Shown: positions 12,001-18,887, numbered from the stretch's first letter. The stretch: 64,000 nt of DNA from Nocardia amamiensis NBRC 102102 (GCF_001612745.1 NZ_BDBA01000016.1:1-64000), one strand, 5' to 3'. Notes: generated from the sequence alone by a model not told the origin. Made by a program: numbers and translations.

Positions 12001-15000
12001 CGCTCGGTGGCCGATCGCGGTGAAATTGTCACGCAGCCTGCCCTCGGCACGCCACGCCTTCAGCGTCGGGCGGGCATCCCGCTGATCCGCCTTGGTATAG
12101 AACGCATCCCGGTCGAGCTGTCCGATCCATTCGTCGTAGCCGAGGTTGGTCAGGCCTTCCGCGCGGTAGCGCAGGTAGTGGGCGAGCATGTGCGCGACTG
12201 CGTCGTCCCGATTCGGGCGGCGGTGCGGTCCCTCGGCCTGCGGCGCGGTGATCTCCTCCGTCACGAGCTCGCCGTCGGGTCCGCGCGACACCTGCCGGTA
12301 GTCGAGCCAATGCGTGCGGTCCCACAGCACATCGCTGTACTCCGGCCGGGCCGCCGCCAGCTCGCGCAAGGCGTCCATGTGCCGCCCTTCGGTGGCCATG
12401 ACAACCAGTCGGGGGGCTCTGCCCCATCCCTCCGGGCGCGGATAGGCCAGGACGTGATCGGTCAGCGGTTCACCGCCCGGTTCCAAGCGCAACTGCCCTT
12501 CGACGGCACGGCGAACGAGATCGGCGGCGTCGGACTCCGACAGTGGAGGCGTCGCATCGGCGGATTCGCGGATCGGGACGCTGTCTGAAACGTTCGGCTC
12601 CTCGGGGCGCGGGTTCGCCCACCGAAGGCCTTCGTTGTCGACGGAACGCGCGACATCGAAGGCGATCTCGGTCGCCTCCAAGCCGACCTTGTCGATATAG
12701 CGCCGAAGCGCCGCCTGCCCGGCCTCGTAGGCGACGCGTTCCGGCGGCGGTGCGTCGGCCGAACGCGCGGCGGCTCGGCTCGCCTTGCGATACGCCTTGT
12801 CGTAGGCATCGGCGTACGCGCGTTCCGCGGGACTGATCGGAACGAATCTGCCCGCCTCCCGCAGCATCCGGAAGGTCTCGATATCCAGCGCGTAATCCCG
12901 GCTGCGCTGGTTTCGCATCGCGGGGGTGTCACCGCGCGGAGCCCGCGGAGCATCCGACGGTGTGGCCGCGTCCGTGCCCGGCCTGATGCCATGGGCCCGG
13001 TCCCACTCCGCCCCATACCGCTGGGCATAGTCGAGGCCGTCGACGAGCGGGCCGAGATCGCTCAGGTGCGCGCGCACCGCGCGGACGCCGGCGCGGTGCG
13101 CCGCCGCGTCGAGCCAGTCCCCGGCGATGATGAACCGATTGCCGTAACGCCGCCTGCGGTAGATCTCGCTCGCCGTCTGCCTGGCCTGCTCATGCGCGGC
13201 CAGATACTCCCTCGCCAACGGATCCGCCAGCGACCCGATGGCACCGGTGGTATCCCGCAGCTGCCTGCTGAAGGCGAACCCAGCGGCCTGGGCCTCGGCC
13301 TGGCGGTCCAGCATCAGAGCCACGTATTCGTCGCGCGACAGCGTGAACCGCTCCAGCGGGTGGCCTTCGGTCACGCTCAGCTGATCGGCCAGTACCGCCG
13401 CGCGGACCAGAGCCACCGCTTGCTGACGGGCATTGTCCGCCAGGTCCAGCACCACGGTGTTCGTGACCGGGTCGTAGCCGGCGACCCGGCCCAGCTCGAA
13501 CCGGCCGCCGTCGCTTCGCCGGGCGTGCGCCTCCGGCTCGGTGCTGTACCGGATGCGCACTCCGTGGCGCTCCAGCGCGTCGGCTGCCCAGCGACCGAAG
13601 TCGGTGGAGTCGAGCAGTTTCCGGGTCCGGACGAGTGCCTCGTCCGCTCGATCGGCGACCGCCCTCGAGTTGCTCGGCAGGTCCGCTTCGGATGGCGGCG
13701 CTGCGTCGTCCGGTCCGTCGGATCGCACCGGGTCCGGTCCGTCGGATCGCACCGGGTCCGTGCCGTCACGAGACACGAAGAGGACGCCGGATTCATCCAG
13801 GTGGATCCGGACCGGTCCGGTCGGCGCGGCGTCGGTCCGCACGGGCGTGTCGCGCTGAACGGCTGTGGAGATCGCGTCGATGATCCGGGTGCGCTCGGTT
13901 TCGGCCCGGGCATGCCGCTCGGCCAGATCGGCCAGCAACCGCACATCGACATCGGAGTTCCGGAAGACGACGAACTTGGAGCGATCCATCAGCAAGTCGA
14001 GCACGGCCCGCCGGTCCGGTCCGACGAGGTGGTCCGGAACGAGGAATGCGCCCTGTAGGCGCTGCACGAGTCGATCCCATTCGGCATCGATCCGGGTGAT
14101 CTCCCGCACGAGGACCGCGTGCTCGCGCACCAATTGCTGTAGTGCACGAGCGGATTCCGGTGACGAAGGGACGTGCTCGTGAATGCCGTCCGGCGCGGTG
14201 CGATGCTGCTGGGCATCCCATTCCCGGCCCGCCACATCGCGGTGGCTGTGGCCGGCAGTTGGGAAGTCCGGCGAATCGAACAGCTCACTCGCCAGCAGGT
14301 CAGCCATACCGGCCGCGCGACCGATACGACGCAGCTGATCGGCATCGATGCCCGGATCTCGGTGACGGGCGGCGGCGACCGCCGCGTCATAGGCGTCCAG
14401 GTACGCCGATTCCAATGCCCTTCGATACGCCACTTCCGTTACGTCATGCAAGGGGCCGGGTGTCGGATCGTAGCCCGCCGCAAGCAATTCCCGGTTGAAC
14501 TCGGCTTCGCGGCCCAGAGCGGCAGCCTCCGCCCGCAGATGCGCCGCGACATGATCCGCGCGATCCATCGCCCGGATCGCCGCCGGTGTCACCTCGACCC
14601 GACCGGCGAGCACCGCTTCGGCCAGCACCGCGGCACGCACCACCGCGGCGGCCTGAGCCAACTGGCTCCGGTCCCGAGTCCCGACGACAACATCCATTGT
14701 CCTGCCGTTGAACGAATCCGGCCGCACCGCGCCGTCGCCGGAGTCGCCGAACCGAACCGCCGCACCGGCCTCCCGCAATGCGGCCGCCGCCGCGCGGCCG
14801 ACCTCGGTCTGGTCGAGCACCTGCCAGACCTGCGCCGCCTCCTCGTCCGGCGGCCTGCTCAGCCAGCCGTCCGGATCATGCTGCTGCTCGGGCGGTTCCA
14901 CTGCCATGTCGTCGGAGTCCGACGGCCGGTCGTGCGGCACATCGCGATTCGATTCGCGCGGGTGGTCGGCGTCGCGTTCGGGCGCAACGGATTCCTCCGG

Positions 15001-18000
15001 TGGCGGCGAAGCCGTCCGCTCCGCCGGCTTGATCACCAGGTAGCCCTTGGCGAGGGCTTCCTCTTCCGTAAAGACCCCGGCGACGTCTTTGACCATCGGA
15101 ATCGGGCTCTGTCCCTCGCCGTGGGTATCCATCAGCGCGAACAGCGATTCCGCGGTCGTCCCTGCGACGTCCAGGTCGCTGTCCGGACGGAACGGAAGGC
15201 CGGATTTCTCTGACACACCCGTCTGCCGACTGCCGAAGACCACCAGCGGAACGCCACTTTCGGCTACCGACCGCATGGCCGCGCGCAGCATCTCCGGCGT
15301 GACGCCGGGTCCCGGTTCGCCGAGTACGTCGACATTCGGAGGATTCGGTTGCGACGCCGCGTCCTCCGGCAGCGGTGCCGCGGTCGGCGGCTCATCCGGC
15401 TGCCGTTCCCGCCGATCCTCCGAATCGCCGACCCGGCGCTCGTCTCGGTCCCCGGTCCGGTCGCCGGACCACACGGCATCGGAACCGGCGGGATGCAACG
15501 GATTGCCCTGCGCGTCGTAGAGGATCACCGAGACGCGGCGCAGTTCCTTCGGCACGTGCGGCGGGAAGCCCTCGCGGACACCGGCGCCGGGATCGGACAC
15601 CTCCACGAAGAGCTCGCCGGTCTGCGGATGCCGCCGCACCGTCAGCACATAGGCGTGCGCGCCGACGCCGTGCTCATCGGTGGGGCCCGCGTATTCGTCC
15701 ACGACCAGGGCGCGTGCGCCCTCCTCGTTCCGCGCCAGCAGCGCGTCGGCGATCGGCTGGTGCCGCGGTTGGCCGGGCTTCGCCTCCGGGACGTCGCGCA
15801 ACGGAGCTCCCGCCGCGTCCTCCACTTCGCTCCGCGACATACCCGCAGGACCCACCGGCTCCTCAGGCACCCGGATCACGTCGCTGCCGGTGCCCTGCTG
15901 GATCTCGTCGAGCGCCAACCTGGCGCATTCGCCCCGGTTTTCCGGACGGACCTGCGGCGCACCGGGTTCGGCCGTTGCGGTCGGTTCCGCGCGGGTGGCG
16001 CTGTTCGTGTCGCCGCCCGGGTCGGCCCGCGACCCGCCCCGCGACGGCTGGCCGCTGCTGGAGTCCACCGCGGGCAGCGGCGGGGCGACCAGCAGACTTT
16101 CCGGCGGAATCGAAACATCCGGGTCCGGGTCGACACGGGTTTCGGGGACATCGACGGCGTCTGTGCGGGCACGGGCTTCCGCCGTGTCCGCCGACCGCGT
16201 CCGGGGCGCCTCGGAGTCGGCCAGCCGGGCCTGTGCCGCCCCTTCGCGGGCAGCGGATCCGGCGGCCCGTTCCGCGGCGCCCGCGCGGCTCTCCGGCACC
16301 CCTGACGGCCTGCGCGCCGGATCGCTTGCCCCGGTCTGGGTGCGCGGCTCGCCAGCTCCTGTCTGCGTGCGCGGTTCGCTCGTCGTGGGTGCGTTCGTGC
16401 GGGTATCGGAAGTCGTGTGCGTCGGGGTGGCGTTGTTCGATGGTCCGGCCGTGGTAGCCGTTGGTCCAGTGGAGTGCGTGGGCGCCGAAGGCGGCGCGGC
16501 CGTTGCCGGTCCCTGCGAGGCGAGCGGAGCGGCGACCGTACCGTCGGTCCGGGGCACAGTACCGTCGATACCGATGCCGTTGACACCGCGGGTCGCGGTT
16601 GCCTCGGGATTGTGCGCCGCTGTTGTCTCCGGGTTGCGCGTGGAGGCGATGGTGTCCTGCTGTGGCGCAGCAGTATTGGTGTCTTTCGGCGCGCTCGGCT
16701 GGTTTGCGCCTCTATCGGGGTCAGCCGCGGGACTCGCCGTGTTGTCGGAACCCGCCGGTTCCGCTCGACCCACCGAATCGTCGGCGCCGCGCGCGTGCGT
16801 GTCGCCCGAGGACGGACGATCAGTCGCTACTTGGTCGTCGGAACGAGCACCGCCCGCGTCATCCGGCGAACGGGTGGCGGTCTCGTCGCCCGCTCCGCGT
16901 CCATGCGCTGCGCTGTCACCTGCCTGCCCGTTGGTGTCCCCGTCAGCGGCGCGACCGTTCGTGGCGCCGTCACCCGCCGCGTCGCTATCCGCGGCATTGC
17001 GATCGGCAACGGAATCGTCCCCGGCTACACGCCCATTCGCGTCGTCCGCCCCGCGGCCATCGGTCGTCTCGTCCCCAGCCCGGCGCCCACTCGCGTCGTC
17101 CGCCCCGGGGCCATTGGCCGTCGCATCGCCCGCCCCGCGCCCGTCGGCCGTCGCGTCCCCAGCCCCGCGCCCATTCGCCGTCGCATCACTAACCCCGCGG
17201 CCAGCCGCATCACCAGCTCCGTGCCCGTTCGCCGGATCGCCTGCACCAGGGGCGATTCCATTACCGGACGCGGGCGTCATCGCACCGTCGTTACCGAAAC
17301 CCGAACCATCAGGCCGAAATCCGATACGTGGCTCCGGAATGGGGCTGTTGCCGCCGGAAGGCGTATACCACTCCGGATGCCGGGAGCGGTAGAACATATC
17401 CGCCTGCGCGCGGCTCGCTCCGGACATCGCGCCATTGGACACGCCCGCCGTGATCATCCGCGGGTCGAACTCCGTGTTCTTCGCGTTCGCTACCGCCGCA
17501 TCCCAGCCGTCCTGCGCCCAGTCGATGCCGAACTGGGTGACCACGCTGGCGCCGAATCCCGCGACCGCGCCCACCCCGCCCGCGGAAGCACCGGTGATCG
17601 CGCCACGCAACCAAGGTCGCATCTCCTGGCCGAGCTTGTTGCCGAGCCAGTCACCGAACGGGCTGGCCGCACCCGCGCCTGCCGCCGAGCTCACCGTGGT
17701 GACCGCGACCTGCTCCCAGTTGATCGCGTCCCGATGCCCCGCGTTCACCTGGTAGGCCTGGATGCCCAGGTCCTGCATGGTGCCGATGAGTGTGTCGAGG
17801 GCAAGGTGGCGCACCAGGAAGGTGGCGAGCTTCTCGCCGAGGAATCGCGAGGTCCACTGGATGATCTTGTTCATCACGCGCTGGGCCAGCAGCCGGATCC
17901 CGATGCGCGTGAAGCCGATCGCGGCCGCCTCCACCGCGGGCGCGGTCGGCGGGAAGATCCAGGCCGCGGCGATCTCCGCCGCGAGCAACGCCAGCGACGA

Positions 18001-18333
18001 AATCATCATCAGCTGCGCGTATTCGATCTCGGTTCCGACCTGATTGGCGCCCTCGCCGACGTTGTCGAACACCTCGGCCAGCTTTGCCAGCGACTGATCG
18101 CCGCTGCGCAGTTGGTCGAACAGCTTCATGGCCTCGTCGCTGCCCCGGCCGTCCGGATACGCCGCCAGCGTGGCGCTCTTGGCGGCGTCGATGTCGGCCA
18201 GGATGTCGCGCAGACCGTCCGCGGCGGTACGCCAGTCGCCGGCGAGCGCCCACATGCCGTCAGGGTCACCGGCGGGCCAGTCGGAGCCGGCCACCCATTC
18301 CAGCCACCGCAGATATCCGGGCAGCTCAGCCAT
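1..18333 (-). CDS. giant WXG100-like multidomain secreted protein (partial, 3' end outside window)
   Basis: The frame is open from an ATG at 18333 to base 1, over 6,111 codons without a stop. A GAGG ribosome site lies just upstream, 16 nt after the YbaB-like gene. Residues 1-330 form a WXG100-like helical domain with hydrophobic and Gly/Ala-rich helices, like the N-terminus of CpnT-type ESX effectors. Then follow a Gly/Asp/Ala-rich linker (about 340-780), a papain-like region with Cys803, His893 and Asp914, and a nucleotidyltransferase-like motif (GS at 1034-1035, DLD at 1053-1055). Next are two related alpha/beta-helical modules (about 1140-1370 and 1560-1760), two HExxH domains (His2429 and His2698), two homologous coiled-coil-rich units (about 2835-3715 and 4578-5470) and a Pro-Gln tract (about 6021-6058). 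A terminal toxin is expected beyond the window. The role as a secreted polymorphic toxin is inferred from domains and context. Confidence 0.85.
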   Translation of the reverse strand, partial: MAELPGYLRWLEWVAGSDWPAGDPDGMWALAGDWRTAADGLRDILADIDAAKSATLAAYPDGRGSDEAMKLFDQLRSGDQSLAKLAEVFDNVGEGANQVGTEIEYAQLMMISSLALLAAEIAAAWIFPPTAPAVEAAAIGFTRIGIRLLAQRVMNKIIQWTSRFLGEKLATFLVRHLALDTLIGTMQDLGIQAYQVNAGHRDAINWEQVAVTTVSSAAGAGAASPFGDWLGNKLGQEMRPWLRGAITGASAGGVGAVAGFGASVVTQFGIDWAQDGWDAAVANAKNTEFDPRMITAGVSNGAMSGASRAQADMFYRSRHPEWYTPSGGNSPIPEPRIGFRPDGSGFGNDGAMTPASGNGIAPGAGDPANGHGAGDAAGRGVSDATANGRGAGDATADGRGAGDATANGPGADDASGRRAGDETTDGRGADDANGRVAGDDSVADRNAADSDAAGDGATNGRAADGDTNGQAGDSAAHGRGAGDETATRSPDDAGGARSDDQVATDRPSSGDTHARGADDSVGRAEPAGSDNTASPAADPDRGANQPSAPKDTNTAAPQQDTIASTRNPETTAAHNPEATATRGVNGIGIDGTVPRTDGTVAAPLASQGPATAAPPSAPTHSTGPTATTAGPSNNATPTHTTSDTRTNAPTTSEPRTQTGAGEPRTQTGASDPARRPSGVPESRAGAAERAAGSAAREGAAQARLADSEAPRTRSADTAEARARTDAVDVPETRVDPDPDVSIPPESLLVAPPLPAVDSSSGQPSRGGSRADPGGDTNSATRAEPTATAEPGAPQVRPENRGECARLALDEIQQGTGSDVIRVPEEPVGPAGMSRSEVEDAAGAPLRDVPEAKPGQPRHQPIADALLARNEEGARALVVDEYAGPTDEHGVGAHAYVLTVRRHPQTGELFVEVSDPGAGVREGFPPHVPKELRRVSVILYDAQGNPLHPAGSDAVWSGDRTGDRDERRVGDSEDRRERQPDEPPTAAPLPEDAASQPNPPNVDVLGEPGPGVTPEMLRAAMRSVAESGVPLVVFGSRQTGVSEKSGLPFRPDSDLDVAGTTAESLFALMDTHGEGQSPIPMVKDVAGVFTEEEALAKGYLVIKPAERTASPPPEESVAPERDADHPRESNRDVPHDRPSDSDDMAVEPPEQQHDPDGWLSRPPDEEAAQVWQVLDQTEVGRAAAAALREAGAAVRFGDSGDGAVRPDSFNGRTMDVVVGTRDRSQLAQAAAVVRAAVLAEAVLAGRVEVTPAAIRAMDRADHVAAHLRAEAAALGREAEFNRELLAAGYDPTPGPLHDVTEVAYRRALESAYLDAYDAAVAAARHRDPGIDADQLRRIGRAAGMADLLASELFDSPDFPTAGHSHRDVAGREWDAQQHRTAPDGIHEHVPSSPESARALQQLVREHAVLVREITRIDAEWDRLVQRLQGAFLVPDHLVGPDRRAVLDLLMDRSKFVVFRNSDVDVRLLADLAERHARAETERTRIIDAISTAVQRDTPVRTDAAPTGPVRIHLDESGVLFVSRDGTDPVRSDGPDPVRSDGPDDAAPPSEADLPSNSRAVADRADEALVRTRKLLDSTDFGRWAADALERHGVRIRYSTEPEAHARRSDGGRFELGRVAGYDPVTNTVVLDLADNARQQAVALVRAAVLADQLSVTEGHPLERFTLSRDEYVALMLDRQAEAQAAGFAFSRQLRDTTGAIGSLADPLAREYLAAHEQARQTASEIYRRRRYGNRFIIAGDWLDAAAHRAGVRAVRAHLSDLGPLVDGLDYAQRYGAEWDRAHGIRPGTDAATPSDAPRAPRGDTPAMRNQRSRDYALDIETFRMLREAGRFVPISPAERAYADAYDKAYRKASRAAARSADAPPPERVAYEAGQAALRRYIDKVGLEATEIAFDVARSVDNEGLRWANPRPEEPNVSDSVPIRESADATPPLSESDAADLVRRAVEGQLRLEPGGEPLTDHVLAYPRPEGWGRAPRLVVMATEGRHMDALRELAAARPEYSDVLWDRTHWLDYRQVSRGPDGELVTEEITAPQAEGPHRRPNRDDAVAHMLAHYLRYRAEGLTNLGYDEWIGQLDRDAFYTKADQRDARPTLKAWRAEGRLRDNFTAIGHRAVQADPTIGPPHPAEVAHRLYTRQLRLPVRLPAGDGPAPRYDMRWTTEHVRVRGESLPIRLLSDGNGGWRVPTPRGSSSISDVLARQFQGLSDRSPERLTDRIGRLLQDGSADLNERAAPRGLLGRVSDRLSFGSRHDDGAESARTGEKPVLPDRSRQNPGAETRPDRPDEMAVDDNGTGHAPDRTGAPIQDEWSRLDPRQVGERLSALTGLETFGFDLPGLDPEAVREYARAVVDMRTDHPDVDLRRVGIGPLRGWVAGRAYSAIDPATGRTYTDSIVLSDRDVSDPGAFRDRLQRNADRGRFDPSVVDRPIYSVFVHEYGHAMDHAGDRAVHNVVDDALLRHYTANHDPATIQGYQAWLRQLSGYSFDEHGVLDPKEAVPEAFRDVVLRGPNASEPARLIYDLVRRAAGLPPDGLGIAPRPDTADPGGVQEPPRTGDDEPHRDNDALDAPDEQPVFDDEWSRMDAAEIQHTLEQRHGLQVIGFDNPRVDVDALREFARAIDERLIRFPRIHLDSVRIEPLADGIFAKTVSIHRPTDGRPPYAEAIVLNETLATDPAKLRRAVALNVDDGRFHPAYNRRPVYSIIVHEVGHAMDTSGSPLTRFRVDADLVRRYTATHENPTPDGYDAWLRQMPRLCFDAMDALYNSEALPEGFADVELNGDSASEPAKVLNAALLRALEQYGTPRRGTGTPRTDFDDMAVPPDAGGDSPPPGPGEPDSGQPRSPHEEAVRAHADAVAQRDELAARVSELVDALQTSVDPEDLAPERIRAAVADLSSRKLLPEGDDALVAELRMLVPEFERAAAEVGELAARIGLIEEYDGLLRQRQDLVREREFVRAKANERAANLGVDDSTEWVRRDADSRDEAIQALHASARTDVVEVSGGLEEADRQVRKPVTAEERERRTEALRKLVAATEEFTTLDERIRQVDQRLTELEEAGVARHRPPSDDAAADLDRMARERAEELRRIKPRRGMRDDLAVRLGVVDDSGNPDEAALAQDRLRDTIDDLRARVRDELRDGTLGADELPTRLLQIDGLADAADDVNQAHNRIGRLQDEMARAAGVWRRLVEAEGGRMVTDRVGIVEGERPRIIVFGPRSDPAAPRADHDRALADALRRDAAVAQAFVREETTVEYRQVLADREGNARRADLAPPEVEHLSSGFHEGRRLHMTAWRDAEGNLHPVDPTRPTWTTNRDGGTMPKKYKTKDLPDGVSGWAMEDVVNDITLPTDDVPAGQIPESSLPVHMPQAPAQYDTSQVPPGTDVFAQHWGADSYNIVRLLLMAALVPNHPAVKGWIQRHPEIGEWVQARPWLQKIPPFGTVFRDYEWFAPPERNIQPMHRPWDPAEHGDPADRVEIPESLQREWDTDVANWRRVQEWADSEYDRFLADDTDLDRIAEGLQTHRQAQQQAAARDVVDIVRDELVTGDRGVNPLLDVDAQLWQMQDAIDRVAERLAGRFASDDADAVRDTIEDIRELLYYGTDPDAIAAVLAEHMRDDVPVLTREQLQQIKNHLMVDEHRVRDYTDPNGAYVRRPMDRLADIAEAWNRLMTGEPLPQDLVLLQDALAESEFLRANPSAGWREANMHAIGLGYHWDADRPPLTGWRAGIPYAVHPVAPNPAWLPPASRTDGPELPPPDGPQPAALPPRPDAPSSGGTRRPETSDPDAAKSPESATGRRETPPHEPPAVHPDQAPESATGGRESESGVRPEASASRQDDASDDPARSDGQRGDVRVWPPESRPTPTQQEVTDASEPSARREAGAAESGEPSAGRPEAGAGEPPESTTAGRDDAAEAPARTGGEPRDVRVWPPEPRHTAEQSGTADRPEANAGGAAQKPPGEPPTPAPPPEDGPSRPELPGEPSDWFHRMQIEQAEWNARMAAEHAAWLHEMAEQPLPRDATIVDEMRQFAARMRAENADMAARVARERVQELRDIAATRRTSEPERQVSEPESSAARPDASSRSARADSDTPVRPGSPDDWFERMRVEQAEWEARMDAERAEWLRGLSDRDPEDSWARLQAEQAEWEARMGAERAAWLRDMAGLPEPSGPAHTEGPHATTEPDPPDRPQPDDDGTAPRPKEPPSRPPEGPSSGAARVPEAEPTVGEDTPNPAENPTAEPGDIRVWPPEDAEQNTAPEPHSAGGSQHPPHEPPSAARPEPGEPEPNGWRQDGPARSHQPVTPELRNALPQLQQRIADAAAARAALDRSIAERARLLGVRPEGMTAHEISRAVDALMQAEIGRAEALRDREHVPREEMVQYFDDLRAAERRVADLTTEIRAIRSDLNRLHQAVAEENNARTEAGLLAARDVLAAEGARMVAEGVGVLPDGQRVVVASPLAEPDPVLAPETRRQLTDQGVRIDFRLVTVDENGVHVTTIRPPEEGGAPARPAPDTPGSGPTQGDSRAPRSRPGQPPTGGESNQRPGQPPTAGAETAGGETARPAPESPPAPGNVHPDGESARPGQPSAPEDARTDQVTPEAQAELDRLRAERADAVARADELRALRDQRAELLPVDPATDLTPERLDETLAALRGKTMRVDEMARRHAAIDALEDAARACNEADERVAAVDERIEAAYLAGTPEGVYHALLRERAALASEREFWRAKRDDRFSRFDTPGRTIHDPNVALNQDNLTAMIEELTADLVGVRDVAGFGDETDTQIPEVIGEAERAQRLAAIFKLQDAAERFNEADQRLAELDQRIARLEAAGAHRPPDAETVAELERLVAERAEISSAKDKFADPDVALAELDRRIDALRAELARQQPSLSAEVAAELDRLGRERADLVLGIKPWRVMRDDIAARLRIDPDRLGPDDLADTLDEVAGRTIRADEVAERARNLELLREAAERVNRAENEIGRLQDRIAELGGAGRDVLAEAGARRVTDRVGIVDGERPRIIVVAPRGALDSPRADHDAALHDALRRNAALAQAFTRPETTIEYRQIIADREGGWHTEDLAPPRREFVTSRWRDGDPGIHLTRWQDAEGEWHPVDPDRPGWEQRGHSGTVPKKFSPRDLPEGVSGWAVDPFQAALVDPFVDNGPGVNTDFLPVIPGGKPLDPGVPTYELPFADVFYNTMRIILESAKLSGFTWFSDKNHPGRIRPGFKGHPWFRAPRPDVQPMAREWNVRDEVPDRGDLTEPFLRRQREAQQNWARVQEWADGEYQRFRADDSDIATITDNLAAHRAADRTARARDLIARIAQQLATRGEVDVDGLAEGLAGQLRDEQPGDAIQLVTDISDVLREATGVVDLADLARPVADQLADSTPEFTRAEIEQIKNHLMRDEHLVRDPRDGVLVRRPLDAVADVAEAWNRLIAGEPLPQDILMLRDGLAESNYLRANPTATWRDANQHVIMIGLDWNANRPPLTGWRAGIPYAPAPLTPDRQLPPRPDTPELPPGPEPTPDSPPSTLPDEAATQQSSPSDRPAAEPPHSASPDATTAPVPRPNGTPEADTATAEAIPRPEDGTSTEPDPAGQMTSPDPTGGVADEVGGVPEASAGSRPLPSDSDAEHGVTQPAPPAAEPGVGSRTDGMRDADSVSAERLSPSEENDGSPEADRRGGEPIGQVAPREGTEGADRSRDVPEESVGARPPADPDAERGGPEEGSAGTVASRGPQPHRPGSGTAAEPPVRQDDAPGADRPERGRSRGDEPEQPEAVVHSEHERSVAGDLPDRERPQVVGAPVGEGTDGSDGERPQVVGAPVGEGADGSDGESPQAVGRSENEQTPVVDRQRGGRTDGGSEGASRQASESTAGDIDTVPPASSPARNELSAPAEGGERPEPQGRQAARPETAEGRANDRISSEDESAERTGSDSAEGRSGRDEQQPDEEDADSPRDPDAEPSESPETGARSGRGGTPNPPDGTIGENVDGGAEPPGPQPDPQGVPDRSYLPGSSLRSHIPHLPKRYDFDMPDALHIPVQHLPPLLPQPQPQPQPQPQPQPQPQPQPQPQPQPQPQPQPQPQPQPEPPELPQPPEHPELPQPPEPPGLPEPPGLPEPPGLPELPERPELPEPPGLPE
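161..273. repeat. hexanucleotide tandem repeat encoding Pro-Gln
   Basis: A perfect TGTGGC hexamer is repeated almost 19 times. Read on the minus strand in the frame of the giant gene it encodes alternating Pro and Gln for about 37 residues near the C-terminal end of the visible protein. A Pro/Leu/Glu-rich stretch follows to the window edge. Because the unit is six bases, slippage changes length without shifting the frame. Confidence 0.95.
921..1034. repeat. 57-bp tandem repeat inside the giant gene
   Basis: Two adjacent copies of a 57-bp unit differ at only a few bases. Each encodes 19 residues containing RPQVVGAPVGEG on the minus strand. A diverged partial copy precedes them in the protein. 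This is part of the disordered acidic/proline-rich tail. Confidence 0.8.
1925..4600 (-). repeat. internal duplicated unit B of the giant protein
   Basis: This segment encodes about 890 residues homologous to the segment at 7190-9830. Shared landmarks are Glu/Arg-rich coiled coil at the N-terminal side, the block VTDRVGIVxGERPRIIV, the block YRQxxADREG, the block PKKxxxxDLPxGVSGWA, and a C-terminal PPLTGWRAGIPYA. The distance between equivalent landmarks is about 5.2-5.4 kb. Confidence 0.85.
5900..6840 (-). repeat. short motif repeats in the Pro/Glu-rich linker
   Basis: Between the two duplicated units the giant protein has three copies of a roughly 30-residue amphipathic helix (core EQAEWxARMxAExAxWL). 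They read at about 6430-6340, 6090-6000 and 5985-5900. Three copies of the motif D(I/V)RVWPPE occur at about 6825, 6595 and 5650. They are spaced by disordered Ser/Pro/Glu sequence and look like repeated binding or packing elements. Confidence 0.75.
7190..9830 (-). repeat. internal duplicated unit A of the giant protein
   Basis: This is the N-terminal copy of the duplicated unit (about residues 2835-3715). It begins with coiled coil after a Pro/Gly-rich linker and ends with PPLTGWRAGIPYA. A third, more diverged version of its central alpha/beta block (VVMATEG ... DYRQVSRGPDGE) can be recognised at about 12420-12230, before the HExxH domains. Confidence 0.85.
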
Positions 18334-18349
18334 GCGCGATTACCTCAGA

Positions 18350-18871
18350 TCACCAGCTGGAATCGGTGACTCCGCGGTCCGTGGTCCCGTCGTGGTCGTA
18401 GGCCTCCACATTGCTGAATCGCATGCTGCCGTCGTCCGGACCGGCGGCATGCACCTGCCGCTCGGCCGCTCCCGGCGGCGCCGTGGACGCTCTGGGCGGT
18501 TGCGGGACCTGACTTGCGAAGTCGGGCATGTCCTCGATGAGATCCGACAACTTCGGCAGCCGCGCCCGTCGATCGTGCAGCGGCGCCAGCAATTGCTGTC
18601 CCTTGTGGGCGACGTCCACGGCCGCCGCCTGCGCAGCCTCGGTGATCGCCTTGGCGATCTCCGCATAACTCAGATCTTCGATGCCGGGCCCGAACCGCGT
18701 CTCGATGACCGTACCGTCGGCGTTCACGAACACCGTCACCCGTTTTCCGCGCGCCGAAGCGCTGCCGACCAGCTGGGCGCGCTCCTGCTGCACCTTGGCG
18801 ACGGTGCGCAGCTGCTCCTGGACTTCCTCCAGCAGCGCGGCCATCTCGGACTTGGCGAGTTCGTTCGTCAT
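18350..18871 (-). CDS. YbaB/EbfC-family protein of ESX effector operon
   Basis: A 173-residue protein. Residues 1-100 resemble the YbaB/EbfC nucleoid-associated fold: an N-terminal helix rich in Glu/Gln, a beta hairpin (VTVFVNADGTVIE) and a helix containing YAEIAKAITEAAQAAA. The C-terminal 70 residues are Pro/Ala-rich and probably disordered. It lies 16 nt downstream of the WXG100-like gene and 16 nt upstream of the giant gene, so all three are almost surely one operon. YbaB-like proteins are common companions of WXG100-type effectors in actinobacteria, and a chaperone or adaptor role is a guess. Confidence 0.8.
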   Translation of the reverse strand: MTNELAKSEMAALLEEVQEQLRTVAKVQQERAQLVGSASARGKRVTVFVNADGTVIETRFGPGIEDLSYAEIAKAITEAAQAAAVDVAHKGQQLLAPLHDRRARLPKLSDLIEDMPDFASQVPQPPRASTAPPGAAERQVHAAGPDDGSMRFSNVEAYDHDGTTDRGVTDSSW

Positions 18872-18887
18872 CGTCGGTGTCGCGGGA

